Counted from the stretch's first letter, positions 48,251 to 60,761 are shown. The stretch is DNA of 64,000 nucleotides from Drosophila pseudoobscura (GCF_009870125.1 NC_046683.1:43911869-43975868); one strand, 5' to 3'. Notes: generated by a model not told the origin, from the sequence alone. Program-made: numbers and translations.

Positions 48251-49380
48251 CAATCAGAATTAATTTCCTTTTCTTGCCTTCCTATCGGTTTTTATTAGAT
48301 ACATTAACTTACACTCTTGTTGATACATTAACTTGTATATCAAGTTTCCTTTTTTTAATGAAATTGGAGTTTCTACGGCAACATTGATGTTTGGAAATAC
48401 TCGAAATACAGCTAAGCTGTTTATTACAAGATTAATGGTAAAGAGTTATTTAAAACTCCTTAAATATTGTATGATTTAGGTAAAGAACCATAGATTAATC
48501 GACATAGCCAACCGAATTTTTGTTGTGTGCAGACTGGCTCCTGACTCCTGAGGCATTGGTATTGCTATTGAGACATTTGTGTGTGTATGGACTTGAAAAA
48601 TACAATTTTTTAATTTAAAATTGCTTTTGGACTTGGTATGAAAAAGCGTCCAAATATATTTATGTTCTTTTCGAAAGGAAAGGTAGTGTATTGAGTCCTC
48701 AAGTGGCCAAATATTCCATTCCTTTTTGTTACTGTGCCGCTATGCCGCGTTTAACCTGAGGATTTGACTCGACATTGTCTGCGTCTGCGGCCGTTTGCCA
48801 TTTTGTTTCGAGGTCGTGCTAAGCGCCTGCAGTCGAGTGGCCAGCAGTTGAGTAGACGCCGGGATTTAAAATGCATAAGCCAGGGCCCTGTACCTAGCAG
48901 TTGCAATGCGCGGCAGGAGCAGGAACAACAGCCTTTTCAATTTTGCCGTAGTTCAGGTGCACCTCGACACCGGATGCAGATGTGGTTGAAGTGAGCCCAA
49001 GCCCAAGCCCAGGCCCTGGGCTTGGGGAGCTTAAAGTGCGCGACTGCTAATTAGAATGCCTCACCCAGAGCGGGCTCGAAGGTAACATTTAGCCGGCATT
49101 GGGTCAGCGCTGACAATTACTCCGACTGGCTGCTGCTGCCCCCGGGACTGCTCCACAGTCCGACTTTTGCCGGGTGCGAGCTTGCAAATTACAACAGCTT
49201 AGCGAATGAAGTAATTGAAACGCCACCGAAAACTGAGGCGCCCAGTCCCCCTCACCCATTCTCTGTCCTTTTTCTGCGTCAAGCCCTGACGAATTTCCGC
49301 GTATACGATGCGTGATGCGTGCAGGAATCCTTCGGGGGCAGATCCAGGGCCCCAACGGGCTTCCTGGGCAGCCGCACCTC
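48251..49380. other. ppk26: Upstream region of ppk26, no gene seen
   Basis: Mostly AT-rich up to 48.7 kb, then GC-richer toward the promoter. No coding frame is supported. Sensory-neuron enhancer content is plausible from position only. Confidence 0.5.
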
Positions 49381-49390
49381 TCCGGCCAGC

Positions 49391-49433
49391 TATAAAAGAC
49401 GAAGCCTTTGCGTGCGCTCTCCTGACTTAGTCA
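49391..49433 (+). promoter_or_regulatory. ppk26: TATA-box promoter of ppk26
   Basis: CTATAAAAGAC, with TATAAAAG at 49391-49398, lies 82 bp before the ATG. The start site is expected near 49421-49430, where TTAGTC resembles a weak initiator. This leaves a leader of only about 45-50 nt. Confidence 0.7.
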
Positions 49434-49472
49434 ACGCAACTGCAGCAGGTCGGACCGGATTCAGTTTCGACC

Positions 49473-51558
49473 ATGTCTACCGACAGCACCCAGCCACATA
49501 CACCTAGCCACGACCTGACGAGGGTCCAGCTGTCCGGCGCGAACCAGTGGAAGCGGGCTGCTCTGATGGCCAGGGCGGCGCCAGCTTTTCGGGAGACCGT
49601 CTCGGATGACAGCGAGGACGAGGTGGACACCAAGAAGCAGATTAAGTACGGCAGCGGCTTTCAGGCGGCCAAGGCCATCATCCATGAATACTGCGACTAC
49701 ACGACCATCCACGGCATTCGGTATCTGGGCGAGAAGAAGCGCCCCTGGCTGGAGCGCCTGTTTTGGGTCAGCGTGCTGCTGCTATCCATCTTCACCTGCT
49801 GCAAGCTGACCCTCAATATTTGGGACAAGTGGAACAACAATCCGGTGATCGTGAGCTTCGCCGAGAAGTCCACGCCCGTCTGGCAGATCCCCTTCCCAGC
49901 CGTCACCGTTTGTCCCGAGACGAAGACGCGACGTTCCATATTCAATTTCACCGACTGCTACCACCAGGTTCGTGACTTTGCCCTCAACGTCAGTGGAATA
50001 GTGGATCTCACCGATAAGCAGTAAGTTGCTCCCACTCCCGCTCCTGCTCCCAACCATTCCTGATGGTACTCTTTGTCCATAGAAAAGAGTTGTATACCGC
50101 CGTGACCCAGGTGTGCGAACCCCATTTACACGACATTGCCCTCGGCAAGAACACCAAAAAGGGCATGGAGATCATCGATTCTCTGACCGAGGTGTCGCCT
50201 CTCTTCGACGACACCTACCTGAACTGCAAGTGGCGCAATATGCCCGTCAAGTGCAGCGACATTTTCCACAAGTTCGTCACCGAAGATGGAGTCTGCTACA
50301 GCTTCAACTCGCTCAGTCCCGCCGAGATCTATCGCCCCGAGGGGTAAGTTGTGGGTAGTTTCCGACGATGCGAGATCCACTTACACTAGAGAATCTTCCA
50401 GCATCATTCCCGATTTTATATTCCGCGAGGAGAATCGTCTGTCCATGGACTGGAATGTGGAGGATGGCTACAGCGCTAGCGCTGATACATCCCCGTATCC
50501 CAATCGCGTGCTGGGGCCTGGATCCAGGGCTGGTCTCTACCTGTTTATGGGTGGCATGGAGATGGACTTTGATGATATGTGCCGTGGCCCTGTTCAGGGT
50601 TTCAAGGTGGAGCATCTCTCGTTCTCGGAACACACCAAAAACAGAACTTACGTTTCCCTTTCAGATTCTTTTACACACCCCCGGAGATGTGGCCCAAGTA
50701 TCGAAGCAGTATTTCCGCATACCCTTCGACCAGGAGGTGCTCATCTCTATCCGGCCCAAGATCATCACCACCTCGGACGGACTGAAGCACTACGAGCCGG
50801 GCCGCCGGCAGTGCTACTTCCAAAAAGAGCGCGATCTGCGCTTCTTCAATATCTACTCCCAGAGCAACTGCGAACTGGAATGTCTGGCCAATTTCACCCT
50901 GAGCAAGTGCGGATGCGTCAAGTTCTCGATGCCGCGTAAGTTTCCCATTTGAAATCTTTGAAATCTCCCTCATGGATTCCCCGTACAGGCAATGTGAATA
51001 TGCCCGTCTGTGGCGCGGCCAATGTCAAGTGCTACCACAAGGCGGAGGACGAGCTGCTGCTCAGGGAGTTTACCCAGGGGCTGGTGTCGTCAGGGGAGAA
51101 TACCCGCGGTGAAACCGAGTGCAACTGCTTGCCGTCATGCACGTCAATAGCCTACGAGGCGGAGATCTCCCAGGCGGACTTCGACTACAAGACGGTGATC
51201 AATAGGGACACGCCCGAGGGCAAGGAGACACAGACCAAGCTAGAAGGGTGAGCAACCAAATAACAAGATCATAACCAGATCCATTCACACAGCTCTTTCC
51301 CCGCTGTTCAGGATGAAGATGTCGCGTGTCTCTCTCTTTTTCAAGGAGGCCCAGTTCCTGACCTCGCGCCGCTCCGAGCTTTACGGCACCACCGACTTTC
51401 TGGCCAACTGCGGCGGTCTCCTGGGCCTCTTCATGGGCGTCTCCATGCTAAGCATCGTGGAGCTGGTCTATTTCTGCACCGTACGTCTCATTTCTAATCT
51501 GCGAATGCGCCGCAAGACCCGTAAAGAGCTCCTGCAAGCGGTCAACAAGGAGGCCTAA
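49473..51558 (+). CDS. ppk26: DEG/ENaC channel subunit pickpocket 26, 596 aa, six exons
   Basis: Exons: 49473-50020, 50083-50343, 50402-50606, 50665-50935, 50989-51247, 51312-51558 (1791 nt). The introns are 53-64 nt, all GT/AG. It is an amiloride-type sodium channel subunit. Known D. melanogaster ppk26 works with ppk1 in mechanical nociception in class IV dendritic arborisation neurons. Visible family marks are the N-terminal HG gating pair at 80-81, TM1 about 93-115 (ERLFWVSVLLLSIFTCC), the FPAVTVCPE finger motif after TM1, the Cys-rich extracellular region ending NCELECLANFTLSKCGCVKF and ECNCLPSCTSIAYEAEIS, and TM2 with the G-x-S filter G557-V-S559, followed by a short basic tail. It is complete with no disabling changes. 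It could be another ppk paralogue, but the N-terminus and position fit ppk26. Confidence 0.88.
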
Positions 51559-51686
51559 TGGAAAGGCCTCCTTATAAATAACCAAGTGGCACTTGGCCAC
51601 AGAGCTGCCCCTGGTAGTATGTATTTTTTTTGTTTTTTTTGCTCCGTATGTGTGCTGCGCTAAATGTTTAATCTGCAAACAATGAA

Positions 51687-51692
51687 AATAAA
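51687..51692 (+). terminator. ppk26: ppk26 polyadenylation signal
   Basis: Canonical AATAAA, 129 nt after the TAA stop, followed by GT-containing sequence. Confidence 0.75.
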
Positions 51693-51699
51693 GTTGTAC

Positions 51700-53260
51700 T
51701 CAGCACCAGACAGCCAAAGGAGTCGTATCCTTGCCAGCATTGGCATTGGCATCTACCAGATGATACACGATACGACCCGCACATCCTGCCAAGTCTTCAG
51801 TTGTCCCTCCGGGTGTGTGTGCATTTGAAATGGAATCAATTATTTTATTGTGTGATTTGCTGCCGCATTCGATTCGATTTCCAAAGTCAATAGACAACGT
51901 CATCGAAGTCGAAGCCAAAGTCGGATGACTCTTCTCCTTAGGCTCATATGCTATGCGGGGCCAATCCTTTGATTCGATATCCTTAGATGGTGGGGCTACC
52001 TTAGCTGAGCAAACACTGCGGCAGCCATTCAACCTCCACTCATCCTCAGTCTCCATCTCCAACTCCGACTCCGACTACGACTGCGACTACGAGTGTTCAA
52101 GTTGTGCGTGCGGCTCTAATGGAAATCCAATTGAATTAAGTTAATTATGTTGGCAAATATTTAAACAATAGCTGCAATTATGCACTCCCACTCAGGCAAA
52201 CTTAGCCACTCCCAACCGCAGTCACAGCCACTGCCACACCCACACCCACAGCCGCAGCCGCAGCCACAGCCACAGCCACACGGTGAGTCCCTGGAAAGTA
52301 GGCTTTAAAATTGCAACGTCGATGCAGTATACTGATATACGAGTATGCATTCGTTGTCATTTACTTTAATTCAATTGCCAGACAGGCAGCGGAACTTATG
52401 AACCCGTGCAAATGGCGGCACGCAACAGTGAACCCCAAAGAGTTGTGCAACAGTTGTGCGCGACTGTAGTACGGTACGGTACGTGACCTGCGACGAAGCT
52501 CCTGATATATGTACATATGCATGGATCGCATGGACGGCGTCGACACAGGGTCCTGGGCGCAGTACATTATGGCAACAAGTGTCGAAATGTGTCGAAATAT
52601 TGCAAATAAAGTTGACACATTTGCATACCTCATAAAATTTCCATGCACATGTGCAAAAGTTTCATAACGCCCGGCACTGAGTGCAACAATTCCAGATCTC
52701 CAATGGGCGTGGCACTGGGCATTATTTTCCATAGCCATCTGCCTCAGGCACTTTCCACTTCGGTGGCGCATTCGTGCCTGCCAATTTGATTCACATATAA
52801 AAATGAATTTATGACAATTTCCGACTGATGGCTGCCAAGGCTGTCTCGAGAGCTTTATTGATTACAGCCAGCACACGAGAGGTGCTTCAATATATCTGGA
52901 AGATAGTTCAAAACTGGTCCAAGGAGTAGCAGAGTACAGAGTGGTCAGAATAATCTACATATTTGGCAGAAACGGAGCTATAAACAAGCCCTAATCCATG
53001 CAAATTGAAGGACAATATTGTACATATGTATGTACGAGTATCTTAAAATGATAGACGATGTTTAAACAATTGAGGTTTCAGATCTGCTTAGAGATATTGC
53101 CTGCTTTCCCTTGCGATTCATATCCAATCATTTTCATTCTCTTCTGTCAACTCTCTTAGCGAATTATGTATTCCCCTGTTCAAGTATGTGTGAGTGAATG
53201 GCTGTGTCTGTCTATCTATCCCTTTTGCTTATCAGCGTGTTTTTGTTTTTTGTATTCAAT
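51700..53260. other. Intergenic between ppk26 and the small ORF
   Basis: No firm gene. Moderately long frames exist on both strands (for example 51953-52144 +, 51700-52062 -), but they overlap one another and the minus one runs to the ppk26 poly(A) site. A possible + exon at 52180-52282 is listed separately. Confidence 0.45.
52180..52282 (+). CDS. Possible first coding exon, His/Pro/Gln-rich (weak)
   Basis: An ATG frame beginning MHSHSGKLSHSQPQSQ continues as HP/QP repeats to a perfect donor, CACG|GTGAGT, at 52283. It may be an expressed exon. It may equally be a CCACAG microsatellite with a chance donor; similar runs occur at 18.1 kb. No matching downstream exon was found. Confidence 0.15.
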
Positions 53261-53263
53261 TAT

Positions 53264-53269
53264 TTTATT
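53264..53269 (-). terminator. Polyadenylation signal for the 51-aa ORF
   Basis: TTTATT on the + strand reads AATAAA on the minus strand, 89-94 nt past the stop of the small ORF at 53358-53513. Confidence 0.5.
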
Positions 53270-53357
53270 TACGCTACTTTTGTAAACTTATATTTATAAA
53301 TTTTGCACACTGTTCTGTTGATGGAATAATGTTGCTGCTTCTCACAACTGTTCCTTC

Positions 53358-53513
53358 TTACTCCGGCGACACTCGCCTTTGCCTCTCTGCTGTCTGCAGC
53401 TCCCGCATTATTGTAGCGGCAAAGTTGGTGGTGGCATCCCATGCCTTGGGATCCACTACCATGTGTGTGTGCATTACATCATTCGGTTCGCTCAGACGCT
53501 GATAATGTGACAT
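53358..53513 (-). CDS. Small protein, 51 aa, or terminal exon; unknown
   Basis: The minus-strand frame starts MSHYQRLSEPNDVMHTHMVV and ends with a charged helix-like ELQTAERQRRVSPE, then TAA. The composition is balanced and non-repetitive with no simple-sequence bias. An in-frame TAG lies two codons before the ATG, which fixes this ATG unless splicing intervenes. Upstream, a CTGAC branch-like motif and CTGCTTAATAG could act as an acceptor, so it may be the last exon of a longer gene. A canonical poly(A) signal lies 89-94 nt downstream. I recognise no family. It is soluble, with no signal peptide or membrane segment. Confidence 0.45.
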   Translation of the reverse strand: MSHYQRLSEPNDVMHTHMVVDPKAWDATTNFAATIMRELQTAERQRRVSPE

Positions 53514-55072
53514 CGGCTATTAAGCAGTACGGGTAAAAGCCACTCAAAGTCAGGGCTGGCAATACCAGTAATCAATTTGCAAGTAATTTCTCCTTTCTCC
53601 TCCGTTCCGCTCCGGTTGAAGCTCTCCACCGCTTTGTGTCCTGTTGGCAGACATGAATAAGTCGGGGGATAACATGACACTTGACATTGAGGCGGCGGAT
53701 ACCACTTTGCCCCCCCCTGCACAACAATATCAATAAAAAGTTTCTTCCGCTTTTACGGAAAATATCTCGAAAAAAAATACAAATTGTAATTAAACTTTTG
53801 CACAATGCAACTCAAACTGTCCGCAGTGTCTGGCAGAAGCAACAGAGGCAAAAGAGGCAACAGAGGCAACGAATGCAACATTAACAATCAACTGCATAGC
53901 AACAACAAATAACAAAGTGGAAGCAGAGTCGCGGCCAATCGTTTGATTTGCTTGGCAAGGCTTTAAATTTCCGGTTTCCTGTTTCCGGTTGAGGAAACAC
54001 CGTGCTGCGAATATCGCTATTCTATAAGCCAAGTATTTCTAATATTTTCGCCATTTTCTTTGAAATATGTGATGCACTGTGCCCCATCTAGTGGCCAGAT
54101 GGCAGCCATGTTTATTTGCTTGTGTGTCGGTTACGCCGAGCAGCCTTTTGCGGCATTCAAATGCAGAGCGACAACAGCACGCGGCCTCATGTGTCATGTC
54201 TCGGCTCACCTGGATGCCGTCAAACTGATTGCCTAAGCGGAAATGACTTGAATGCTTTCGCTATCGCCACGTCACACGCCAGCACCGCGTCACACGGGGC
54301 GTATGTGGAATTTCGCACTCGATTGCCTGCCGCGAGAGCTTTTGCTTTTGAGGCAAAGTTTTGTGTAACGCGATTAGCGGTTTGCGTTCTACCTGGTTTT
54401 GTTTGCTGTTGTGTCTAACTTGAAAGCCACCTGCCAGAATAGAGCATCCACAACACCCGAGCCCCAGCCCCTGCTCGAGCGCTGGCATCGATTGCAGTAA
54501 TTGCAGTTCCTCTGACGCTGGGCCCCGACTGAAAGTTTGAGCCTGCATAGACTTGGAGTTGGAAAAGTCATTAAAAACTTGAACCCAACTTTGGATTCGA
54601 ATTAGAATTTCTGATTAAATTGTTTGGCACAGACCTCTAACACACACACACACACACTCTTTTCAAAGGGAGTTGAGATTGCCAGCGACAAGACAATTAA
54701 TGAAAAATGCATAAGCCAAATGGCGAATCAATGTATATCGTGACATCAATGGCGGATTAACACCCTCAACTTCATATCCACACTGCCACCATTCGCCTCA
54801 TTGTCACGCAGGGATTCCTTTACTGCTGTGGTCGTGGTCGGAGCACAATTTGTATGCAAACCTCGCACTAAATTAGATTCTTTTTTACTGCAGTCACATC
54901 GCCTGTTGATGATGAGGCGATGACAGTGTTCTCCTGCGGTCTCCGTACTCCTGGTGCTGCTGCTGCTGCTTCTGCCTCTGCTGCTGGCGATAAAATGCGT
55001 AAGCTCGTTAAAATTGCACGCGACGCGCCTCTTATAATAATGCTGCCAGTCGATGCTTCTCGATGGATGCTC

Positions 55073-55097
55073 GATGGATGGATGGATGGATGGATGG
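55073..55097. repeat. GGAT tetranucleotide microsatellite
   Basis: Six perfect GGAT units preceded by a diverged GATGCTCGATGGATG duplication. Confidence 0.8.
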
Positions 55098-55756
55098 GGG
55101 GATATCTGAGGGATATTGATGGTGGGTCGTATTGATTTGACTTTGCCATTTCCAAGCACAGCATCTTGCGTAATGCATGAGGTAATGCCTGACTTTCATT
55201 GTGCTTCCCGTGCGATCCCACATAAAAGCTTTGATGTTTGATGATGGCCATGGCCATGTCTGGGGGCTAAGTGGATGCTAAGTTGAAGCAATAAACTCTC
55301 GACATATGGGCGCTCATTTGGGACGGGGGTTCTGTTTATTGGTAGTTATCTTCTTTCATTTACATGATGCTGAAATCCATGGTTAAGGCGCACTCCTGTT
55401 GAACATTTTCACCCGTTTCGTCACTAACAATGGAACTTGAAATCCGAAGTTTTTAATTCATATTCAGTTTTGTAATTGCTTTTTCATGGGACCATACCAG
55501 AGACCTTTTCAGTCGTACAATACATACACAAAAATATAAATTAAATTCACTTGCACAAGCTCTTGAGCTTATTATGCATTACCTAATGAAAACTGGGGCA
55601 GGACCTGGATCCCGGATCCCGGATCGGGTCTGGAGCTGGTGCCAGGAACTGCCAGCCGCGTAAGCAAAAAATAAATAAATAAATAAACGAAAAGCGCAAA
55701 TAACATTCGAGAGCCAGATTTAATTTCTAACGTTGAGTGCGCATATTAAAACAGAC

Positions 55757-55815
55757 CGAAGCTGGTGCTGGAGCTGGTGCTGGAGCTGTAGCTGGAGCTG
55801 AAGCTGGAGCTGGAA
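55757..55815. repeat. GGAGCT hexamer microsatellite
   Basis: Imperfect GCTGGAGCTGGT-type repeat of about ten hexamers. It explains the Ser/Pro/Ala-rich minus-strand frames. Confidence 0.75.
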
Positions 55816-58800
55816 TTGTGGCAGGGACTATCCTGTGGATTGTTGATTGTGGCAAGGGAATTGGGGGCAGACAAAAGGCAGTGCCACAGGGGTGATAGTA
55901 GGAAGGAAAACCTGCGAGCTGCGAGCAACAAACAAAGATGATGCGGATATCGCAAAGCCCGGCCTGGTGTCGTGTCTGTGGAAATGCAGCGGAAATGCGG
56001 GATGCCGAACGGCACACTCAGAGAAAATGAGAACAATTTCGCAATCCAGTGAAATATCCAAAATATGAACAATAATTGTTCGAAAATACATTTTCTACGG
56101 TAAAGCTTTCTTATTTTATAAAAAATTATTCAATGGATTATAAAAATATATCGTATTTATTGCGGTGCAGGAAGCTGCTGGCTTTGTGGCAGGGGGATAT
56201 GAAAATAAACAATCAAAGCGGGTTGGTTGAATGGTAAGGGGGTGGTGCCACGTGTGGGGTGCGGCTGAAGGCGTAATAGAAGTTGGCGTGAGTAAACAAT
56301 GAATTACGGAATCATGAAAGCAAATTGACTTTAATGCAAAAATCAAATATTTACACAGCGCGAGAAAAACTCAGTGCCGAGAGTTCGGGAAGAGGAAGGG
56401 GACCAATGCAATTGCAATCTCCAGCAAAACGAGAGAGCAATAGACAGAGATAGAGACACAAAGACAAACAAACAAATGAAAGAACGAACGAAACGCATAC
56501 AAATTGAGGTTATGTCAGACGTTCAGTTTCCGCTTCCTCGCTTTCTCCGAAAAATGGTTTCGGCACTTAAATCCCTCACACACACACACAAACACACACT
56601 AACACACACATGCTGACTTAGCTGTGATAGTGATAGTGGGGGAGGGACAGGGACAGGGACAGTGGCCATCAGTGGGTTAAGAGTGGGGTCAGCTTTTGTG
56701 CGGCATTGGTCTGTGGCGCATCCGGTTTTCGAGTGTACGTTATTAGCTCTCTCTCTCTGACTGCGGTCCGGTCCGAGTGGAGGGAGAAATTTTACGATTT
56801 CATTCATTTTTGTGGCTGCCATTTGACGCCGCAAAATATGTAACAAAATTTTATTTCCCCGAAATAAGAGCCCAGCCCGACCCGAGCACGGCCACCACCC
56901 CGACCAGAACTTGGCTCGAATAAAAATAAAATTATTGAAACTATTATGCAATGCTTTGGAAGTAAGACTGCAAACACTTTAAAACAATTTTGCCCCTCGC
57001 AATTCGCCCAAGAATTTCTCAATTAGGGAACAAGACCCAAAGAACAAAGCTCAAATGTAATAAAGCACGGGGCGGACACCGTCCAGAAAAAAAAACTGCT
57101 AAAAAGTGGAACAGAGTGGAGCAGACTTGGAGAGCGATACAAGGGGACACAAATCTGAAAACCATAAAAGTGTCGCTTTCAATTGTTCCCCCAACCATCG
57201 GCTGCGGGCGACAATCGAAGCCAACAAGTGAAATTGAAACGTTCAATGGATAGTGTGCCGAGTGCTGGGTTGGTGGGAAGTTTAGGTAGATAGAGCACTG
57301 GGTGGAGGCGAAGTTGGGTTGGGCTAACGGGGGGCTTTCGAGGGTGCTCCAGACACACAACACACAAATTGATGATGATGTAGTGGGCGAGAGTGTGTGT
57401 GAAACTCTGTGGCAGGATTTTTATCGAGATTTTGTATGCTTTCGATTGGGATACGTCGCCTTTGCGAATAGGTTTGTTAATCCGACTGATAGTTACATTC
57501 TGATAACCAGGGAAAGTCTACAATTGGGCGATTAAGAAACTGTGACTACAGCTACCATTAATTACTACCATTCAGAGCACCAAAAAGGGATAATCGGGGA
57601 GCATTCGAATACTTAATTCGCCTATTCTAGTAGGGTATTTCGATTGCAGTGTCACCGCTGGTCACTGCTTCTTCATGGACTGCGTTTCTGTCAACGTTAC
57701 TTTATTACTTTCTGGCTGAGAATGATGCCAGCGATGATTGACACCCCGGCTAGCAATAAATTTTTAATTTTCAATGCTTCCCTGATAGACTGACGGCCTG
57801 ATGGACTGACTGTCTGACTTCCTTTTCTGCCGTTTCCCTGCGAGCTTGTTAAATTCAAATTAGAACGATGCCGGCTCCATCTCTCCGAAGGAGGAGTTGC
57901 CGCTGACAGGGAAGATAAATGACAGAGGACTGCGATCGCAACAAATTAACCTTGTTAGGGGGCGGCTGCAGCACTACGAGCACTACGAGTAGTACCAGTA
58001 GAAAACCCTGTGGAGTCGAGACATAGCCGGTGAAGAGGGGGTTGGTGGGGTGGTGGTTGTATGGGGCTGGAGGACAACAGTTACAAGTGTATGTAATTTT
58101 TTATCGTCTCCACTTCCGGCTCCGACTGACTTCTGACTGCGCTCCCACTGACGGACTGACTTATGAATGGCGTGTGGCAGGAAGTTGAGGCATAGTGGAA
58201 GAAAGAAAGACAAAGGGGGATGGTGATGGTGATGGTGGCACTGCCACAGCGAGTCGATAAATCAGTTTGTGTATCAAATTGAATTCACGAGCGTGCACTT
58301 GACACCCGCACACGCACATTTATCAGCCAGTCAGGCAGCCAGCCAGCCAGCCAGCCAGCCATTCTTTCTGGGGTATCCTCAGGATGCTTCCTTCCAAGTC
58401 GTGGCAGAACTTACAATTCGCTGAAAAGAACTTTAACTCGAGGCTCGAGTGCAAAACCACAAAATTTTAATCTCAACTAAAAGCTGCAAACAAAAACACA
58501 CAACAAGTAAAACAGCGAGGGGCGCATTATAAATTATTCATTACAAAACGCAACCGCGACACGCCCACACCCACGCCCACGCCTAGAACCCAGACCCACT
58601 ACCCATTCTTTTTTATTCTGGCTTCCACAGCATTCACTCCCACCCAGAGGCCGCCTGCCGCTGACGGTTGCTCGTTTGCACCTAATTTGATTTTTAGTTG
58701 CTGCCCTCTGCCACAGTCTCTGCCTCGGATGCGGGTGCTGCTGCACTGGTGGCGACTCCAGCGCCGGAGAACGGACTGGCTGTGGTTGCCTCTTGGCATT

Positions 58801-58912
58801 CTCTTTGTACCCAGTATTCGTAGGGGACAAGGGTGTATTCCATTCCCATTAGATGGCTATCAGCTTACTTTGAGCAGAGGGTATCCTTTAGTCGGTAGAA
58901 ATCACGGCAAAT

Positions 58913-58946
58913 CACACACACAAACACACACACACACACACACACA
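58913..58946. repeat. CA dinucleotide microsatellite
   Basis: CA run of about 16 units with one AA interruption near the start. Confidence 0.85.
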
Positions 58947-59180
58947 TGAGGACAGGGGGCACACGCCTTGGCAGCTTGGCAACGCTTTATTTGCTCCTTT
59001 CCATTGCACGATTCAGCTTTCTTTTCATTCATTCCAGCGGCTGCCTGTCGAAAAAATGTCTGTTATGTGGCTACAGAATTTCGCAGTAATTAATGGCAAC
59101 TGTTTGATTAAAAAATTCCATAGCAGCTCGCCATGTATTTCCCTATGCATGTCTCTGTTTTTGTGTAGTTTTAGTTCGAC

Positions 59181-59230
59181 CCCGTCCCCATCCCCATCCC
59201 CATACCCATACCCATACCCATCCCCATGCC
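59181..59230. repeat. CCCCAT/CCCATA hexamer microsatellite
   Basis: Three CCCCAT units followed by four CCCATA units, then a diverged unit. Confidence 0.8.
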
Positions 59231-59517
59231 CAATCCGGAATCCCATCCTTGGTCAACGTGGCTGAAGATGAATGCCGGAACGATGAAACGCTGCCAAGTT
59301 AAATCTATGCAAATTCCAGAGATCTCTTTAAGTGCTTGGCAGAGCTTCAGCGGATGAGTGCAGCGGGTAATCATCTCATCCCTGAAATGGGGATACCTGC
59401 AAAAAAGAGTTGTCAGCTGCGCACTTTCACCGAGTTGTGCAGCCCAGGGTCAAGTGAATGATCAGTATCTGAGAGGCTGATATGTCATTTCCTATTTCAT
59501 TGCTGATTTGAATTGAA

Positions 59518-60558
59518 ATGGCAGCAATACAAATCAGAGAGAAAATTCAAAGTTTCGGGCTATCAAAAAGACCGCTAAGTGAGCCGGCCTCAGATATATC
59601 GAAAGAGGAAGTCGCGACAGCCAAGAGGAAGATACGCAAAACTTGGAAGTTATCAATTTGTCAATGGTTCATGTACGGTCTCATAAGCGTCTGTTTGGTG
59701 AGTTATTCCAGTCGTTGTGGTAGTGGTAGAATTCCGTGCTAGCAACACCTTTATGGGGTATCGTACAGGCCTTGAACATAGCGGACATGCTGAGCTATAT
59801 GAAGACGATTTCTCAGATCAGTGGGTGCGGTCGGTGCATATTCCTGAAATACCAGCTCATACTGATGGCAGTGGGGGTTCTGGTCATATTTCTGCTATGC
59901 GCGATCGCCGTCGTGGTGCTTAAGCAGAGTGCCAATGGGCTGCGAATTGTGAGTCGAATCCCATCCAATCAGTACACAATGAATCGTTTTCGAGTATTGT
60001 TTGCAGGTCGTAATGTTGATGTTCCTGGCAACATGGCTGCAGATGATGATGATCATCCTGCTGACTCATGAGTACCCCCTTATCCACGACATCGAAGTCA
60101 TCTGGAAACGACACATGAGTCTGGAGTACTACGAGAACAAGGTGATACTAGGTTCCTCAGCCTCATCCCCATATCGCTGCTTCCCTGATGATATTTTTAC
60201 GCAGTACGAGTGCTGCGGCATGATGGGACCCGATGACTACACCTACAACAAGGACTTGGTGCCCAGCAGCTGCTTTAAGCACCGCAGTATGATGTCCCAG
60301 GACTTGTACAAGTCTGGCTGTGCGACTAAGAAGACTACGCCCTCTGACTTGGCCATCACCGAGCTGGTATCAATCGCCTTTCAGGTGAGACGAAAATCAT
60401 ACGCCATACATTTTGGGCCATCAAAGTATTCAAAGCCTCGTTTTCAGTACGTCCTGATTGTGGCCATCCTCCTCCACAGGAAGTACCTGGAGCGCAACCT
60501 GGTTGAAGCCCGCTCCCTGAGAGCACTGACTACTGCGCTTCTCCACCTACCACCGTAA
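59518..60558 (+). CDS. Tsp66A: Tetraspanin Tsp66A, 282 aa, four exons
   Basis: Exons: 59518-59697, 59769-59948, 60007-60384, 60448-60558 (849 nt), all GT/AG with phase-0 junctions. Tetraspanins organise membrane microdomains. TM1 is about LSICQWFMYGLISVCLALNI (50-69), TM2 LILMAVGVLVIFLLCAIAVVVL (about 91-112) and TM3 VVMLMFLATWLQMMMIILL (121-139). The large loop carries the hallmark CCG in YECCGMMGPDDY, plus three further cysteines. TM4 is formed across the last splice (LVSIAFQ|YVLIVAILLH). A first-exon acceptor CGTGCTAG at 59742 is out of phase, so TCGTACAG ending at 59768 is used. The name rests on position and overall resemblance; the protein is diverged, as Tsp66A-type fast-evolving tetraspanins are. 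Confidence 0.78.
60385..60447 (+). other. Tsp66A: Tsp66A intron 3, in-frame and stop-free (63 nt)
   Basis: The donor CAG|GTGAGA and acceptor GTTTTCAG bound 63 nt, which is 21 codons without a stop. Retention would insert a polar, basic segment into TM4 and probably abolish it, so splicing is expected. The open frame is a curiosity. Confidence 0.6.
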
Positions 60559-60761
60559 TAACAAATTGCATTTGCATTCGGTTTTGGGATTCGGTCTGGA
60601 ATTGGGACTGGCATGCGGGACAAATTGGATTGGACTCTGCCTGGATTTCTCATATTTCACCAGATGCAATCAATAACGATAAACACTCGAGTCTCCTCTT
60701 GAGTCTGCCGAAAGGGATTCAATGTCCCGAGTCCAGTGTCCGGCATGCATATGGATGAGCC

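Larger units (their letters stand above)
53514..59517. other. Intergenic, no gene seen
   Basis: No supported gene on either strand. Simple repeats include GGAT (55073-55097), GGAGCT-type (55757-55815), ACAC runs (54640-54657, 58913-58946), CCAG (58335-58362) and CCCATA (59181-59230). Open frames of 100-190 codons here all cross such repeats and have no domain features. Confidence 0.5.

Noticed and set aside
51700..52062. 120-codon minus frame next to ppk26
   Set aside because: Its end coincides with the ppk26 poly(A) region, and it overlaps an equally plausible + frame. No start context, motif or poly(A) signal.
58687..59265. 192-codon + frame
   Set aside because: Crosses a CA repeat and a CCCATA repeat. 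The rest is not protein-like.
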